Shown here: positions 1 to 8,489 of the stretch, piece after piece
Position numbering within the stretch: position 1 is the stretch's first letter
Layout of the letters: every line of letters begins with the position of its first letter
From: Nocardiopsis_B sediminis
Lineage (GTDB): Bacteria; Actinomycetota; Actinomycetes; Streptosporangiales; Streptosporangiaceae
DNA: 64,000 bases
Assembly: GCF_042650565.1 (NCBI RefSeq)
Contig: NZ_JBHSBH010000003.1
Location: 372,001-436,000 of the forward strand
Direction: 5' to 3'
Notes under the pieces: model-generated
The model's database searches: none
What the model was told of the DNA's origin: nothing
The model's input: the letters and a program-made list of their open reading frames with translations, nothing else
Position numbers and translations under genes: made by a program

Positions 1-879
1 TTCGAGGCAGTCCAGGGCGGCCACGACGTTGGCCGGGGACTGGTGGCCGCCGCCTGCGGCGGCGGGCGTCGCGGGCACGCCCAGGCCGACCTGGTCGGGG
101 CGCAGGTCCAGCTCCAGCTGGATGCAGGCCTGGGCGGTGAGGAAGTCGACCGTCCCCTGGCTGTAGACCTGGCCGTCGCAGCCCAGCATCGACCCGGAGT
201 TGTAGTACTGCATGTTGATGATGGTGAGGATGTCGGGGATCGCTTCGGCCAGCTGGTAGTAGCCGTAGGTCGGCGCCTGGAAGTCGATGGTCTGCGGCGC
301 CATCGTGATCATGAGCTCCGGCCCGGCCTGCTCGGAGAGCGCGCGCAGCGCCTCCTCCATGTACTGGGCGTTGATGCCGTGTTCGAGGTCGATGTCGACA
401 CCGTCGAACCCGTACTCGTTCATCAGCTCGTAGGTGGTGCGCGCGAAGTTCGCGGCCTGCTCGGAGTTGGAGACGTCGACGTGGCCGCGCTCGCCGCCCA
501 CCGAGATGACGACCTTGCGCCCCTGCGCCTGCGCGGCGGCGATGTCGTCCTTGAACTGCTGCTCGGTGTAGCCGCCCAGCTCGTCGCTGGCCAGGTTGAA
601 GGTGATGCCGCCGGGGGTGTCGGCGAGGTTGTCGGCGAAGGCGACGGCGATCAGGTTGTAGGCCTCGGGGACGTCGCTGATCGGCAGGGTCGTGGACCCG
701 TTGTCGAAGTTGTGCCAGTAGCCGGTGAGCCACGGGCCCTCGGCCGCGGAGGCCGCGGGGGCGTCGTCGCCGGAACCGGGTTCGGCGGAGGCGGGCAGCG
801 CCGCCGACGTCAGCCCGGCGACCATCGTCAGGATGGCGGCCAGGGCGAGCGGGAGTCTGCGTCGTGCGTGAGCCTGCAC
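1..879 (-). CDS. Secreted GH18 chitinase, 3' end beyond window
   Basis: Glycoside hydrolase family 18 chitinase acting outside the cell on chitin. The first ~32 residues are an Arg-rich signal peptide with a hydrophobic core ending near ALPASA. The catalytic signature DGVDIDLE lies at about residues 159-166 (general acid E166), after the SVGG strand at about 126-129. Start is GTG 879, with GGAG eight bases upstream. 293 codons are present and the frame is still open at base 1, so the C-terminus is missing. The gene has its own promoter and operator-like repeats and is separated from tctA by a strong hairpin. Family assignment is firm; whether it is exo- or endo-acting cannot be told. Confidence 0.93.
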   Translation of the reverse strand, partial: MQAHARRRLPLALAAILTMVAGLTSAALPASAEPGSGDDAPAASAAEGPWLTGYWHNFDNGSTTLPISDVPEAYNLIAVAFADNLADTPGGITFNLASDELGGYTEQQFKDDIAAAQAQGRKVVISVGGERGHVDVSNSEQAANFARTTYELMNEYGFDGVDIDLEHGINAQYMEEALRALSEQAGPELMITMAPQTIDFQAPTYGYYQLAEAIPDILTIINMQYYNSGSMLGCDGQVYSQGTVDFLTAQACIQLELDLRPDQVGLGVPATPAAAGGGHQSPANVVAALDCLE

Positions 880-985
880 GGGGGGTGCTCCTTCGATCCG
901 TTCGTCCGTTGTGGGGGTGCGGGTGGCCCCCGGCCGCGCGCTGCCGGGGTGCCCGTGGGGGCCGGATCCGGCCGGGCTCGAATTG

Positions 986-1045
986 TTAAGAAACCTAAGA
1001 GAAGCGCCCCGTGGCGTCAACAGAATCGATAGGAAAGTTTGCAAT
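986..1045. promoter_or_regulatory. Two operator-like repeats around the chitinase promoter
   Basis: TTAAGAAACCTAA (986-998) overlaps the -10, and ATAGGAAAGTTTGCAAT (1029-1045) lies just upstream of the -35. Both resemble the TTAGGAAA-type palindromes I recall upstream of secreted polysaccharide hydrolases in actinomycetes (CsnR-type repressor sites). The match is imperfect and the regulator is not in this window. Confidence 0.4.
992..1020 (-). promoter_or_regulatory. Chitinase promoter
   Basis: On the minus strand TTGACG (1015-1020), a 17-base spacer and TAGGTT (992-997) form a housekeeping-type promoter about 110 bases before the chitinase start. The -10 lies inside the near-palindrome TTAGGTTTCTTAA (986-998). 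Confidence 0.6.
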
Positions 1046-1094
1046 TATGTGAGCGGCGTCCGCCCGTTTCACACCGGCCGGGGTCCGGACATGG

Positions 1095-1132
1095 CGACGG
1101 CGCGGACCGGGGAGGGATGGTCCGCGCCGTCG
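1095..1132. terminator. Hairpin terminator after tctA
   Basis: A perfect 14-bp inverted repeat (arms 1095-1108 and 1119-1132, ten-base loop) lies 24 bases after the tctA stop. No U-tract follows, as is common in high-GC actinomycetes. Confidence 0.7.
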
Positions 1133-1155
1133 TGTCAGTCGGCCCCGCTCGGGGC

Positions 1156-2718
1156 TCAGGCCGCGCCCGCGGTCTCCTTGTCCGCGGGTCCGGCCGCCGC
1201 CCGCGCGGCGCGCGCTCCGCGGACCTTGTTGACGGCCACGATGACGCCGATGGCCACCAGCAGGCCGTAGATGCCCAGCGTGATCCCGCTGTCGAAGAGC
1301 GCGCCCACGTCGCCCTGGCTCACCGCCAGCGCGCGGCGCAGCTCCGACTCCGCCACCGGCCCCAGGATGACCGCGATCAGCACGGGCGCCAGCGGGATGC
1401 CGTAGCGCCGCATCATCAGCCCGACCAGGCCTAGCAGCAGCATCAGCCACAGGTCGACCATCGACGAGGCCGCGGCGTACACCCCCAGCGCAGAGAACAC
1501 CGTGATCCCGGCGTACAGGTAGGGCTTGGGGATCAGCAGCAGCTTGGCCCACTGCGGGGCGAAGAACAGGTTGAGGATGAACAGCATGATGCTGCCGATG
1601 AAGAGGCTGGCCAGCAGCGTCCACACGAGGTCGCCGTTGCGCTCGAACAGCAGCGGGCCCGGCTGCATGCCGTACTGCTGGAAGGCCGCCAGCATGATGG
1701 CCGCCGTCGCCGAGGTGGGCAGGCCCAGCCCCAGCAGCGCGCCCATTGCGGTGCCGGCGGTGGCGCTGCCCGCCGCCTCCGGGGCGGCGACGCCCTCGAT
1801 GGCGCCCTTGCCGAACTCGTCGGGGCCCTTGCCCAGGCGGGCGCGCCGCGCGGCCAGCCGCTTCTCGCTGCCGTAGGCGAGGAAGGTGGGGATCTCCGAG
1901 CCGCCCGACGGGATCACGCCGAAGGGCAGCCCGAACGCCGTGCCCCGCAGCCACGCCGGGATCGTCCGGCGCAGGTCGGCGCCCTTGAGCCACGGGGTGC
2001 CGGTGTTGCGTGCCGGGCTCATGGGGGCGTCGGGCGTGTGCATCCTCCCGGCGACGTGCAGCACCTCGCCGATGGCCAGCAGGGCGACCGTCACGGTGAT
2101 GATGCTGAAGCCCTCGAAGAGCTGCGGGACGCCGAGGGTGAACCGTTCGGCCCCGCTGAGGGTGTCGATACCCACCACCGAGATCGTCAGGCCGATGCCC
2201 AGCGCGATCAGGCCGCGCACCATCGATTCCGACACGACGGCCGATGTGGCGATGAAGGCGAACACGGCCAGCGCGAAGTACTCCGCCGGACCGAATTGCA
2301 GCGCCAGCTCGATGATCGCGGGCGAGAAGAACACCACCACGGTGGTCGACAGGATGGCGCCCATGAACGCCCCGATCGCCGCGGTCGCAAGGGCCTGCGG
2401 CGCGCGCCCGCGCAGCGCCATCTTGTGGCCCTCGAACGTTGTCGCGATCGCCGAGCTCTGGCCCGGGGTGTTCATCAGGATCGCGGCGGTGGAGTCGCCG
2501 AAGAGCCCGCCGTAGTAGACGCCGGCGAACATGATGAACGCGCCGACGGGGTCGAGCGAGAAGGTGACGGGCAGCAGCAGCGCCACGGCCATGGAGGAGC
2601 CGAGGCCGGGCAGCACCCCCACGGCGGTGCCCAGGAGCACGCCGAGGAGCGCCCAGAGCAGGTTCTCAGGGGTCAGCGCGGCGCCGAACCCGGTCAGGAG
2701 GTGGTCGAGCGCTTCCAT
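1156..2718 (-). CDS. tctA: Tripartite tricarboxylate transporter large permease TctA
   Basis: Large (about 12-helix) membrane subunit of a TTT-family secondary transporter that imports citrate-like acids with a periplasmic-type binding protein. At 520 aa it is full length. The N-terminus has the family's glycine-rich GVLPGLGSSMAVALLLP segment (about 34-50), and further hydrophobic helices run to about residue 490 before a short Ala/Lys tail. ATG 2718 directly abuts the tctB stop (TAA then ATG), so translation is coupled. It is the last gene of tctCBA and is followed by a hairpin terminator. The substrate cannot be read from sequence; the divergent citryl-CoA lyase suggests citrate or a close relative. 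Confidence 0.95.
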   Translation of the reverse strand: MEALDHLLTGFGAALTPENLLWALLGVLLGTAVGVLPGLGSSMAVALLLPVTFSLDPVGAFIMFAGVYYGGLFGDSTAAILMNTPGQSSAIATTFEGHKMALRGRAPQALATAAIGAFMGAILSTTVVVFFSPAIIELALQFGPAEYFALAVFAFIATSAVVSESMVRGLIALGIGLTISVVGIDTLSGAERFTLGVPQLFEGFSIITVTVALLAIGEVLHVAGRMHTPDAPMSPARNTGTPWLKGADLRRTIPAWLRGTAFGLPFGVIPSGGSEIPTFLAYGSEKRLAARRARLGKGPDEFGKGAIEGVAAPEAAGSATAGTAMGALLGLGLPTSATAAIMLAAFQQYGMQPGPLLFERNGDLVWTLLASLFIGSIMLFILNLFFAPQWAKLLLIPKPYLYAGITVFSALGVYAAASSMVDLWLMLLLGLVGLMMRRYGIPLAPVLIAVILGPVAESELRRALAVSQGDVGALFDSGITLGIYGLLVAIGVIVAVNKVRGARAARAAAGPADKETAGAA

Positions 2719-3336
2719 TTAGAGGATGCCTCCGAGGATTCCGGCCGGCAGGTTGAGGCCGAGGCCGCCGACGAATGCGAGCTGGATGAACGAGGAGAAC
2801 ACCAGGGAGATGACGGTGTCGAAGAGGTAGCGCCGGCTGCCCATGGCGTAGGAGACCCCGAAGAAGAGCAGCGCCGCCGAGAGGAGCCAGCCGACGGGCT
2901 GCAACAGCAGGGCGAAGACGACGATCGAGGCCACGACGATGCCCACCGTGCGCCAGTCGAGGCCGATCTCGCCCGCGGGGGCGGTGGCGGCCGTCGCGGC
3001 GGCCTCGCCGTTCCCCTCCGCGCCGGCCGGCTCCTGCGCCTGCGCAGGCTCTGCCGCGCCGCGCCGGGGGTGCCGGATGACCTCGACGGCCAGCGCCAGC
3101 CCCGCGACGAACATGAAGACCGTGACGATGGTGGGGAAGAATCGCGGCCCGGGCGGCTCGGTCCCCGGCGGGACGGGCATGGTGGCGGTCTGGACGGCCA
3201 GGAACGCCGCGATGCCGATCACCAGGGCGGCGACCAGGAGTTCGCTGCGCCCCCGCCACCAGGACGGCGCGGGCCCGGGGGCCGGGGCGGCCGGCGGTGC
3301 GCCGGCCGCGGTGGTGTCGGAGGTTCCGGTGGTCAT
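2719..3336 (-). CDS. tctB: Tripartite tricarboxylate transporter small permease TctB
   Basis: Four-helix small membrane subunit of the TTT transporter, 205 aa. After a cytoplasmic Ala/Pro-rich head there is one helix (about 32-50), a loop with PPGTEPPGPRFFP (about 57-69) typical of TctB, a second helix, an Ala/Glu linker and two C-terminal helices. Start ATG 3336 overlaps the tctC stop (ATGA); a longer frame upstream would run into tctC and is rejected. Its stop abuts the tctA start. Confidence 0.92.
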   Translation of the reverse strand: MTTGTSDTTAAGAPPAAPAPGPAPSWWRGRSELLVAALVIGIAAFLAVQTATMPVPPGTEPPGPRFFPTIVTVFMFVAGLALAVEVIRHPRRGAAEPAQAQEPAGAEGNGEAAATAATAPAGEIGLDWRTVGIVVASIVVFALLLQPVGWLLSAALLFFGVSYAMGSRRYLFDTVISLVFSSFIQLAFVGGLGLNLPAGILGGIL

Positions 3337-4325
3337 CAGGACAGCCCCAGTTCTTCGGTGATGGCGGTGACGCGCTCGATCTCGGACGCCAGGAAGGTGT
3401 CGAACTCCTCGCCGGTCTGGAAGGTGTCGTCCCAGCGGTTGCGCTCCAACGTGTCCTCCCATTCCGGTGTGTCGTGCATCTCGGTGACGATCTCGGTCAG
3501 CTCGGCGCGCTCTTCGTCGGTGATCCCGGGCGGTGCCATGACCCCGCGCCAGTTCGGCAGGACCGCGTCGATGTCCTGCTCGGCGAGGGTCGGGGCGTCG
3601 ATCCCGTCGATGCGTTCGTGGGCGGAGACCCCGAGCACGCGGACGTTGCCCGCCTCGATCTGGTCGCTGAACTCGTTGTAGCCGCTGATGCCGACGTCGA
3701 GGGTGCCGGACAGCAGCGAGGTCAGCGCCTCGCCGCCCCCCGGGAAGGGGATGTAGTTGACGTCCTCGGCGTTGGCCCCGACGTCACGCGCGATCATGCC
3801 GCCGAGCAGGTGGTCGGTGCCGCCCAGCGAGCCGCCGCCGATGGCCACCGCGCCGGTGTCCTCGCGCAGCGCCGCCGCCAGGTCGTCCATGTCCTGGTAA
3901 GGGGAGTCGTTGGGGACCACGACGACCTCGTAGTCGTCGGCGAGGCGGGCGATCGGGGTGACGTCCTCCATGGTGTGGGAGGAGTTGTTGACGACGATGG
4001 CGCCGATCATCACCGTCCCGGTGGTCATCAGGGTGTTGGTGCTGCCCTCCTGGCGCACCGTCTGGGCGAGCCCGATCGTGCCGCCCGCCCCGGGGACGTT
4101 GAGCACCTGGGTGTTGGCCACGATTGAGTTCTCGCGGAAGGCGTTCTGCGACTCGCGCGCCACCAGGTCCCAGCCGCCGCCGGGGGCGGCGGGCACGATC
4201 AGGTTCAGGCGGGAATGCGCGTCGGTCGCGCTCTCGTCGCCGGAGGCGGCGTTGACCACCGCGGCGCCGATGACGGCGGCCGCCGCGGCCGCGCCGACGA
4301 CGCGCAGGATCCGCTGTCTGCTCAT
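3336..4325 (-). CDS. tctC: Tripartite tricarboxylate transporter substrate-binding protein TctC
   Basis: Extracytoplasmic solute-binding protein (Bug/TctC family) that captures the carboxylate for TctAB. It has 329 aa with an N-terminal signal segment (about 1-27) lacking an obvious lipobox Cys, then the family's opening strand and loop LIVPAAPGGGWDLVAR (about 41-56) and the PGAGGTIGL segment that binds the carboxylate. Start ATG 4325 has GGAAAGAG upstream. First gene of tctCBA, divergent from the iclR operon across a 378-base intergenic region, the usual layout for an IclR-controlled uptake operon. Confidence 0.95.
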   Translation of the reverse strand: MSRQRILRVVGAAAAAAVIGAAVVNAASGDESATDAHSRLNLIVPAAPGGGWDLVARESQNAFRENSIVANTQVLNVPGAGGTIGLAQTVRQEGSTNTLMTTGTVMIGAIVVNNSSHTMEDVTPIARLADDYEVVVVPNDSPYQDMDDLAAALREDTGAVAIGGGSLGGTDHLLGGMIARDVGANAEDVNYIPFPGGGEALTSLLSGTLDVGISGYNEFSDQIEAGNVRVLGVSAHERIDGIDAPTLAEQDIDAVLPNWRGVMAPPGITDEERAELTEIVTEMHDTPEWEDTLERNRWDDTFQTGEEFDTFLASEIERVTAITEELGLS

Positions 4326-4703
4326 TCGGTCGCTCTTTCCGTGGTCGAGGTCCATCGCCGGGGTCCACCGTGCGGACCGCGTAGTCCGCCGATGGCCGGG
4401 TCGCCGCGGTCCGGTATGTGCTGGGGACCGCACATGCCAGTGACGCAGGTCGCATCCGTCCCGATTTCGCGAGCATGACGCATCCGTTGCCGCGGGGTAA
4501 ACCTTTTGGTCCTTTTGATCATCAAGATCCTTGTGTTCGCTGGCGTTATGCGGGCATCGCCGGGGGCGTCCCCGCGACCCCCGGTCGCTGCGGTGACGCC
4601 GGTGCGCGGGCCGTGCGCGGTGCCGTCCGGGGTGGTTTCCGGGCGTTCGCGGCCTATGGTCATGTGGTCCATTGAGTGGTAAGAATGGTTCACCTGACGG
4701 ACC
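4326..4703. promoter_or_regulatory. Divergent regulatory region between tctCBA and the iclR operon
   Basis: No gene is seen here. An AT-rich patch (about 4497-4540) stands out from the GC-rich surroundings and holds a possible tct promoter, TTGATG - 17 bases - GTTTAC (minus strand, 4497-4525). Next to iclR, TGGTCC (4665-4670) and GGACCA (4699-4704) form inverted half-sites that could be an IclR operator covering the iclR start. Confidence 0.5.
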
Positions 4704-5486
4704 ATGAAGGGTGATGTTTTGGCGACCGAGAGTGACGCCGACCCCGGCGTGCGCAGCGTCCTGCGCGCGCTGGACCTCCTCGCGCTCTTCGACGAGCACA
4801 ACCAGCGCCGCACCATCCGCGAGCTCACCGACGCCAGCGGGCTGGCCAAGACCACCGTGCTGCGGCTCGTGGGCACGCTGGAGCACCGCGGCCTGCTGTG
4901 GACCCGTCCCGACGGCCGCATCGCCGTCGGGCCCGGCCTGCTGCGCTGGGCCGGGCTGGCCCGTACCGCCTGGCGGGTGCCCGAGGTGGTCCGCCAGGTC
5001 ATGCGCGAGCTGGTCGCCGAGACCGCCGAGACCGCGCACCTGTACGTGCGCAGCGACGCCGCGCGCGTCTGCGTCGCCCAGGAGGAGGGGCCGCACGCGC
5101 TGCGGCACATCGTCAACGTCGGCGACGAGTTCCCGCTGTGGGCCGGCGCGGCCGCGAAGGTCCTGCTCGCCGACGGCGACGACGCCCTGTTCCGCCGGGT
5201 GGCCGCGGCCTCCCCGCACGGCGCCCGGCACGCCGAGTCCCTGCGCGAGCAGGCCGGCCGCGCCCGCGGCGACGGCCACGCCGTCAGCCACGGCGAGCGC
5301 GAGACCGGCGTCTCCGGTGTCGCCGCGCCCGTCCTCGACAGCGCCGGCCGGGTCCAGGCGGCGATCGCCCTGGGCGGGCCCACCGCCCGCTTCACCCCCG
5401 AGGCGGTGACCGAGTTCACCGCCGCCACCGTGCGCGCGGGGCGCCGGATCTCCGACATCGGGCTCGACCACGGAGACCGGTCATGA
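4704..5486 (+). CDS. IclR-family transcriptional regulator
   Basis: One-domain winged-helix regulator with a C-terminal effector-binding domain; probably senses the acid handled by this locus and controls both divergent operons. The HTH (about 15-75) includes TIRELTDASGLAKTTVLR, and the IclR effector domain (about 85-255) has the WAGAAAKVLLA and SGVAAPVLD segments. The ATG at 4704 lacks a clear ribosome site; TTG 4719 (MKGDV then L) has GAAGGG at good spacing and may be the true start, giving 255 aa. The stop overlaps the next gene (ATGA), so it is co-transcribed with the CoA transferase and lyase. Confidence 0.88.
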   Translation: MKGDVLATESDADPGVRSVLRALDLLALFDEHNQRRTIRELTDASGLAKTTVLRLVGTLEHRGLLWTRPDGRIAVGPGLLRWAGLARTAWRVPEVVRQVMRELVAETAETAHLYVRSDAARVCVAQEEGPHALRHIVNVGDEFPLWAGAAAKVLLADGDDALFRRVAAASPHGARHAESLREQAGRARGDGHAVSHGERETGVSGVAAPVLDSAGRVQAAIALGGPTARFTPEAVTEFTAATVRAGRRISDIGLDHGDRS

Positions 5487-6706
5487 CCGCCCCCGAGGGC
5501 ACGGACGGCGGCCTGCTGGCCGGGGTGCGGGTGCTCGACCTCACCAACGTCCTGGCCGGGCCCTTCGCCGGCTACCAGTTCGCCCTGATGGGCGCCGACG
5601 TCGTCAAGGTCGAGGTGCCCGGCTCCGGCGACCTCGCCCGCCGCCTCGGCTCCGACGCCGCGCTCAACGGCGAGCTGCTCGGCGCGTCCTTCCTCGCCCA
5701 GAACGCCGCCAAGCGCTCCCTCACCCTCGACCTCAAGGACGAGCGGGGCCGCGACATCCTCACCCGGCTGATCGCAGGCGCCGACGTGCTCCTGGAGAAC
5801 TTCCGCCCCGGGGTCCTGGAGCGGCTCGGGTTCGGCGCCGAGCGGCTGCGCGAGATCAACCCCGGCCTGGTGTACTGCGCCGTGTCCGGCTTCGGCGCCA
5901 CCGGCCCCATGCGCGACCGCCCCGCCTACGACCAGGTCATCCAGGGGCTCTCGGGGATGATGAGCATCACCGGGACCGCGGAGTCCGCCCCGCTGCGCGC
6001 CGGGTACCCGGTCGCCGACACCCTCGGCGGTATGGCCGCCGCCTTTGCGGTGTGCGCGGCACTGGTGCGCCGCCGCACCACCGGCGAGGGCGCCCACCTG
6101 GACGTCTCCATGCTGGAGACCGCCGTCACCGCCATGGGCTGGGCGGTCTCCAACCACCTCATCGCCGGCGCGGTGCCCCAGCCCATGGGCAACGAGAACT
6201 TCACGGCGGCGCCCTCGGGCACCTTCCGCACCGGCGAGGGCGAGCTGAACATCGCCGCCAACAAGCAGGAGCAGTTCGAGACGCTCTGCCGCGAGGTGGG
6301 CCGCCCCGAGCTGGTCGAGGACCCCCGGTTCGCCGGGCGCGAGGAGCGCAAGGCCCACCGCGAACAGCTGCGGGACGAACTGGAGGCGGGGCTGGCCCGG
6401 CGCACCGCGCTGGAGTGGGAGGAGCGGCTGTCGGCCGTGGGGGTGCCCGCTGCGCGCGTCCTCGCGGTCCCCGACGTCCTCGCCCTGGACCAGGTGGCCG
6501 AACGCGAGCTCGTCCACGACCTGGACTTCCCCGCCCACCCTGAGCGGACCCTGCGGGTGCTGGGCAACGGAGTCCGGGTCGACGGCCGCCCCGCCGCCCC
6601 CGCCGCGCCCCCGCCGCGCCTGGGCGAGCACACCCGCGAGGTGCTGGCCGGACTCGGGTTCGGCGACGACGAGATCGACGAGCTGCACAAGGACGGAGTG
6701 GTATGA
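5483..6706 (+). CDS. Family III CoA-transferase (CaiB/BaiF type)
   Basis: Transfers CoA between acyl-CoAs and a free carboxylic acid. The 407-aa protein begins with the family's LLAGVRVLDLTNVLAGPFAG and carries the conserved active-site aspartate in RPAYDQVIQG (D150) and the NFRPGVLERLG segment (about 106-116). ATG 5483 overlaps the iclR stop, and its own stop overlaps the lyase start; both are four-base overlaps, so the three genes are one operon. With a citryl-CoA lyase next door, it could activate citrate or a methylated or hydroxylated relative to its CoA thioester. The acid and the CoA donor are inferred, not seen. Confidence 0.9.
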   Translation: MTAPEGTDGGLLAGVRVLDLTNVLAGPFAGYQFALMGADVVKVEVPGSGDLARRLGSDAALNGELLGASFLAQNAAKRSLTLDLKDERGRDILTRLIAGADVLLENFRPGVLERLGFGAERLREINPGLVYCAVSGFGATGPMRDRPAYDQVIQGLSGMMSITGTAESAPLRAGYPVADTLGGMAAAFAVCAALVRRRTTGEGAHLDVSMLETAVTAMGWAVSNHLIAGAVPQPMGNENFTAAPSGTFRTGEGELNIAANKQEQFETLCREVGRPELVEDPRFAGREERKAHREQLRDELEAGLARRTALEWEERLSAVGVPAARVLAVPDVLALDQVAERELVHDLDFPAHPERTLRVLGNGVRVDGRPAAPAAPPPRLGEHTREVLAGLGFGDDEIDELHKDGVV

Positions 6707-7575
6707 GCACGGGCGACAACGGCGCAACGGCACCCGCGGGCGGGGCGGGCGACACCGTCCCCCGCGCCCAGGTCGAAGGGTGGTGGGACACCGCCATCAC
6801 CCGCATCGCGCCCGGCGAGATCGAGCTGCGCGGCTACCCGGTCGAGCGGCTGATCGGCGCCGCCTCCTTCGTCGACACCGTGTGGCTGATGCTCCGCGGC
6901 GACCTGCCCGACCCCCACAGCGCCGCGCTGCTGGAGGCCGCCCTCGTCTCCGCGGTCGACCACGGGCCGCAGGCGCCCTCCATCGCCGCCGCGCGCATGG
7001 CCGCCACCTGCGGAACCGGGCTCAACAACGCGGTCGCCACCGGGGTCAACCTCCTCGGCGACGTGCACGGCGGCGCCGGGCAGCAGTGCATGGAGGTGCT
7101 GGCCGGCCTGGTCGAGCGGGCGCGGGCGGGGGAGGACCCCCGGGAGGCGGCGCGGGCCGTTGTCGCCGAGCACCGCGCCGCACGCCGCCACGTGCCCGGG
7201 TTCGGCCACCGCTTCCACCCGCGCGACCCACGGCGCGACCCGCTGCTGGGCCTGGTCGCCGAGGCGGCCGAGGCCGGCCGGGTCGCCGGCGACCACCTCG
7301 CGGCGGCCCTGGCCCTGGAGGCCGCGCTCGCCGAGGGGCGCGAGCGGCCGGTGCCGATGAACATCGACGGCGCGACCGCGGTCGTCTACTCCGAGCTGGG
7401 GTTCGCCCCCGAGCTGGGCCGGGGGCTGTTCGTGCTGTCGCGCTCGGTGGGGATCCTCGCCCACGCATGGGAGGAGCGTCAGGCGGGCACGCGGATCAAG
7501 GGGCCCATCCCGCGCCCGCTGCTCGCCGCCTACAGCGGGCCGCCCACCCGCGAGGTGCCGCCCCGCTCGCGGTGA
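6703..7575 (+). CDS. Citrate synthase-like protein, probable citryl-CoA lyase
   Basis: Short (290 aa) member of the citrate synthase superfamily lacking the N-terminal part of true citrate synthases, which fits citryl-CoA lyases. All three catalytic residues can be aligned: H87 in DHGPQAPS, H169 in GFGHRFHP and D222 in NIDGAT. It would split a citryl-CoA-type thioester into acetyl-CoA (or propionyl-CoA) and an oxo acid. ATG 6703 overlaps the CoA-transferase stop. Together with tctCBA the set forms an uptake-activation-cleavage pathway. It could instead work in the condensing direction; sequence alone does not decide. Confidence 0.8.
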   Translation: MSTGDNGATAPAGGAGDTVPRAQVEGWWDTAITRIAPGEIELRGYPVERLIGAASFVDTVWLMLRGDLPDPHSAALLEAALVSAVDHGPQAPSIAAARMAATCGTGLNNAVATGVNLLGDVHGGAGQQCMEVLAGLVERARAGEDPREAARAVVAEHRAARRHVPGFGHRFHPRDPRRDPLLGLVAEAAEAGRVAGDHLAAALALEAALAEGRERPVPMNIDGATAVVYSELGFAPELGRGLFVLSRSVGILAHAWEERQAGTRIKGPIPRPLLAAYSGPPTREVPPRSR

Positions 7576-7602
7576 GCGCCCATCGGGTGCGCCCCTGGCC
7601 GG

Positions 7603-8367
7603 TCAGATGTGGAAGGGCATGTGCAGCCAGGGGCTCTGCGGGTGGGACATCATCGTCTGGTGCACCGCCAGCGGGGTGGTGTACCACGAGCCGAATTCGC
7701 CTTCGTCGAAGTGCAGGCAGCGGCCCAGGATGTAGCCGGCCGAGAAGTCGGCCCACGACGCGTGGTGCCGGCGCGCCTGCTCGCTCGCCCGGGTCGCGAA
7801 CCACTGCATGGTCGGGGGGTCGGTGTACTCGCACTGGATGCCCCACCGCGCCATGTTCGCGGCCCGGCCGTAGTCCCAGGCGCCGATCCCGCTGACGAAC
7901 CCCCCGGGCGGCAGCAGGCCGTCGGCGGTGAACCGCTTCTCGTAGTCGAGGATCATCCCCATGAGCCCCAGCAGCTGCTGGTAGCCGTTGTCGGTGATCC
8001 CCTCCTGCCGGCACCAGGCGGAGAACGCGTCGCGCCAGGTGCGGGCGTCGATGGGCTGCCGGTACTGCTGTGCGAGCTGCGTGCGCATGCCGAGCAGGAG
8101 TGCGGCGGTGCTGTTGCTGCTGCGGTCGCTGAGCAGGGTCTCGGCGGTGGAGCGCCAGTCCTCGGCGGAATCGATGCCCCAGTCCCGCTTGAGCATCTTG
8201 CGCTTCTGCTTGGGCTTGGTGCAGCACGTGCAGCCCTGGTTCGGCGAGTTCCACGCCACGCCGGCGTTGACGGCGATGTGCACCGCGCAGGCCAGGGCGT
8301 GGGCGAGCGGCCCGTGGAAGGGCCCCTGCGGATCGGCGATCAGGTCCGGCTGTCGGTTGCCACGCAC
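7603..8367 (-). CDS. DUF1266 family protein
   Basis: A 254-aa protein whose C-terminal two thirds match DUF1266: the RTWRDAF.WCRQEGITDNGYQQL region, the WDYGRAANMARWG segment and a C-terminal ILGRCLHF stretch. Function is unknown. GTG 8367 is preceded by GGGGGAG at five bases. Unusual is a short Cys-rich basic patch near residue 48, GCTCCTKPKQKRK, ahead of the domain, possibly a metal or lipid site. It is convergent with the lyase gene (27-base gap) and has no evident partner. Confidence 0.8.
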   Translation of the reverse strand: MRGNRQPDLIADPQGPFHGPLAHALACAVHIAVNAGVAWNSPNQGCTCCTKPKQKRKMLKRDWGIDSAEDWRSTAETLLSDRSSNSTAALLLGMRTQLAQQYRQPIDARTWRDAFSAWCRQEGITDNGYQQLLGLMGMILDYEKRFTADGLLPPGGFVSGIGAWDYGRAANMARWGIQCEYTDPPTMQWFATRASEQARRHHASWADFSAGYILGRCLHFDEGEFGSWYTTPLAVHQTMMSHPQSPWLHMPFHI

Positions 8368-8489
8368 GCGCTCTCCCCCGGGAACTGCCGCACCGCCGGA
8401 CGGACCGGGCGCCCGGGGCGGAATGGTCGGATGCGGAGGAGGGTACCCGAAGGGGGCCACCGGGCAGACCAGCCGTATTCGCGTGGGGT

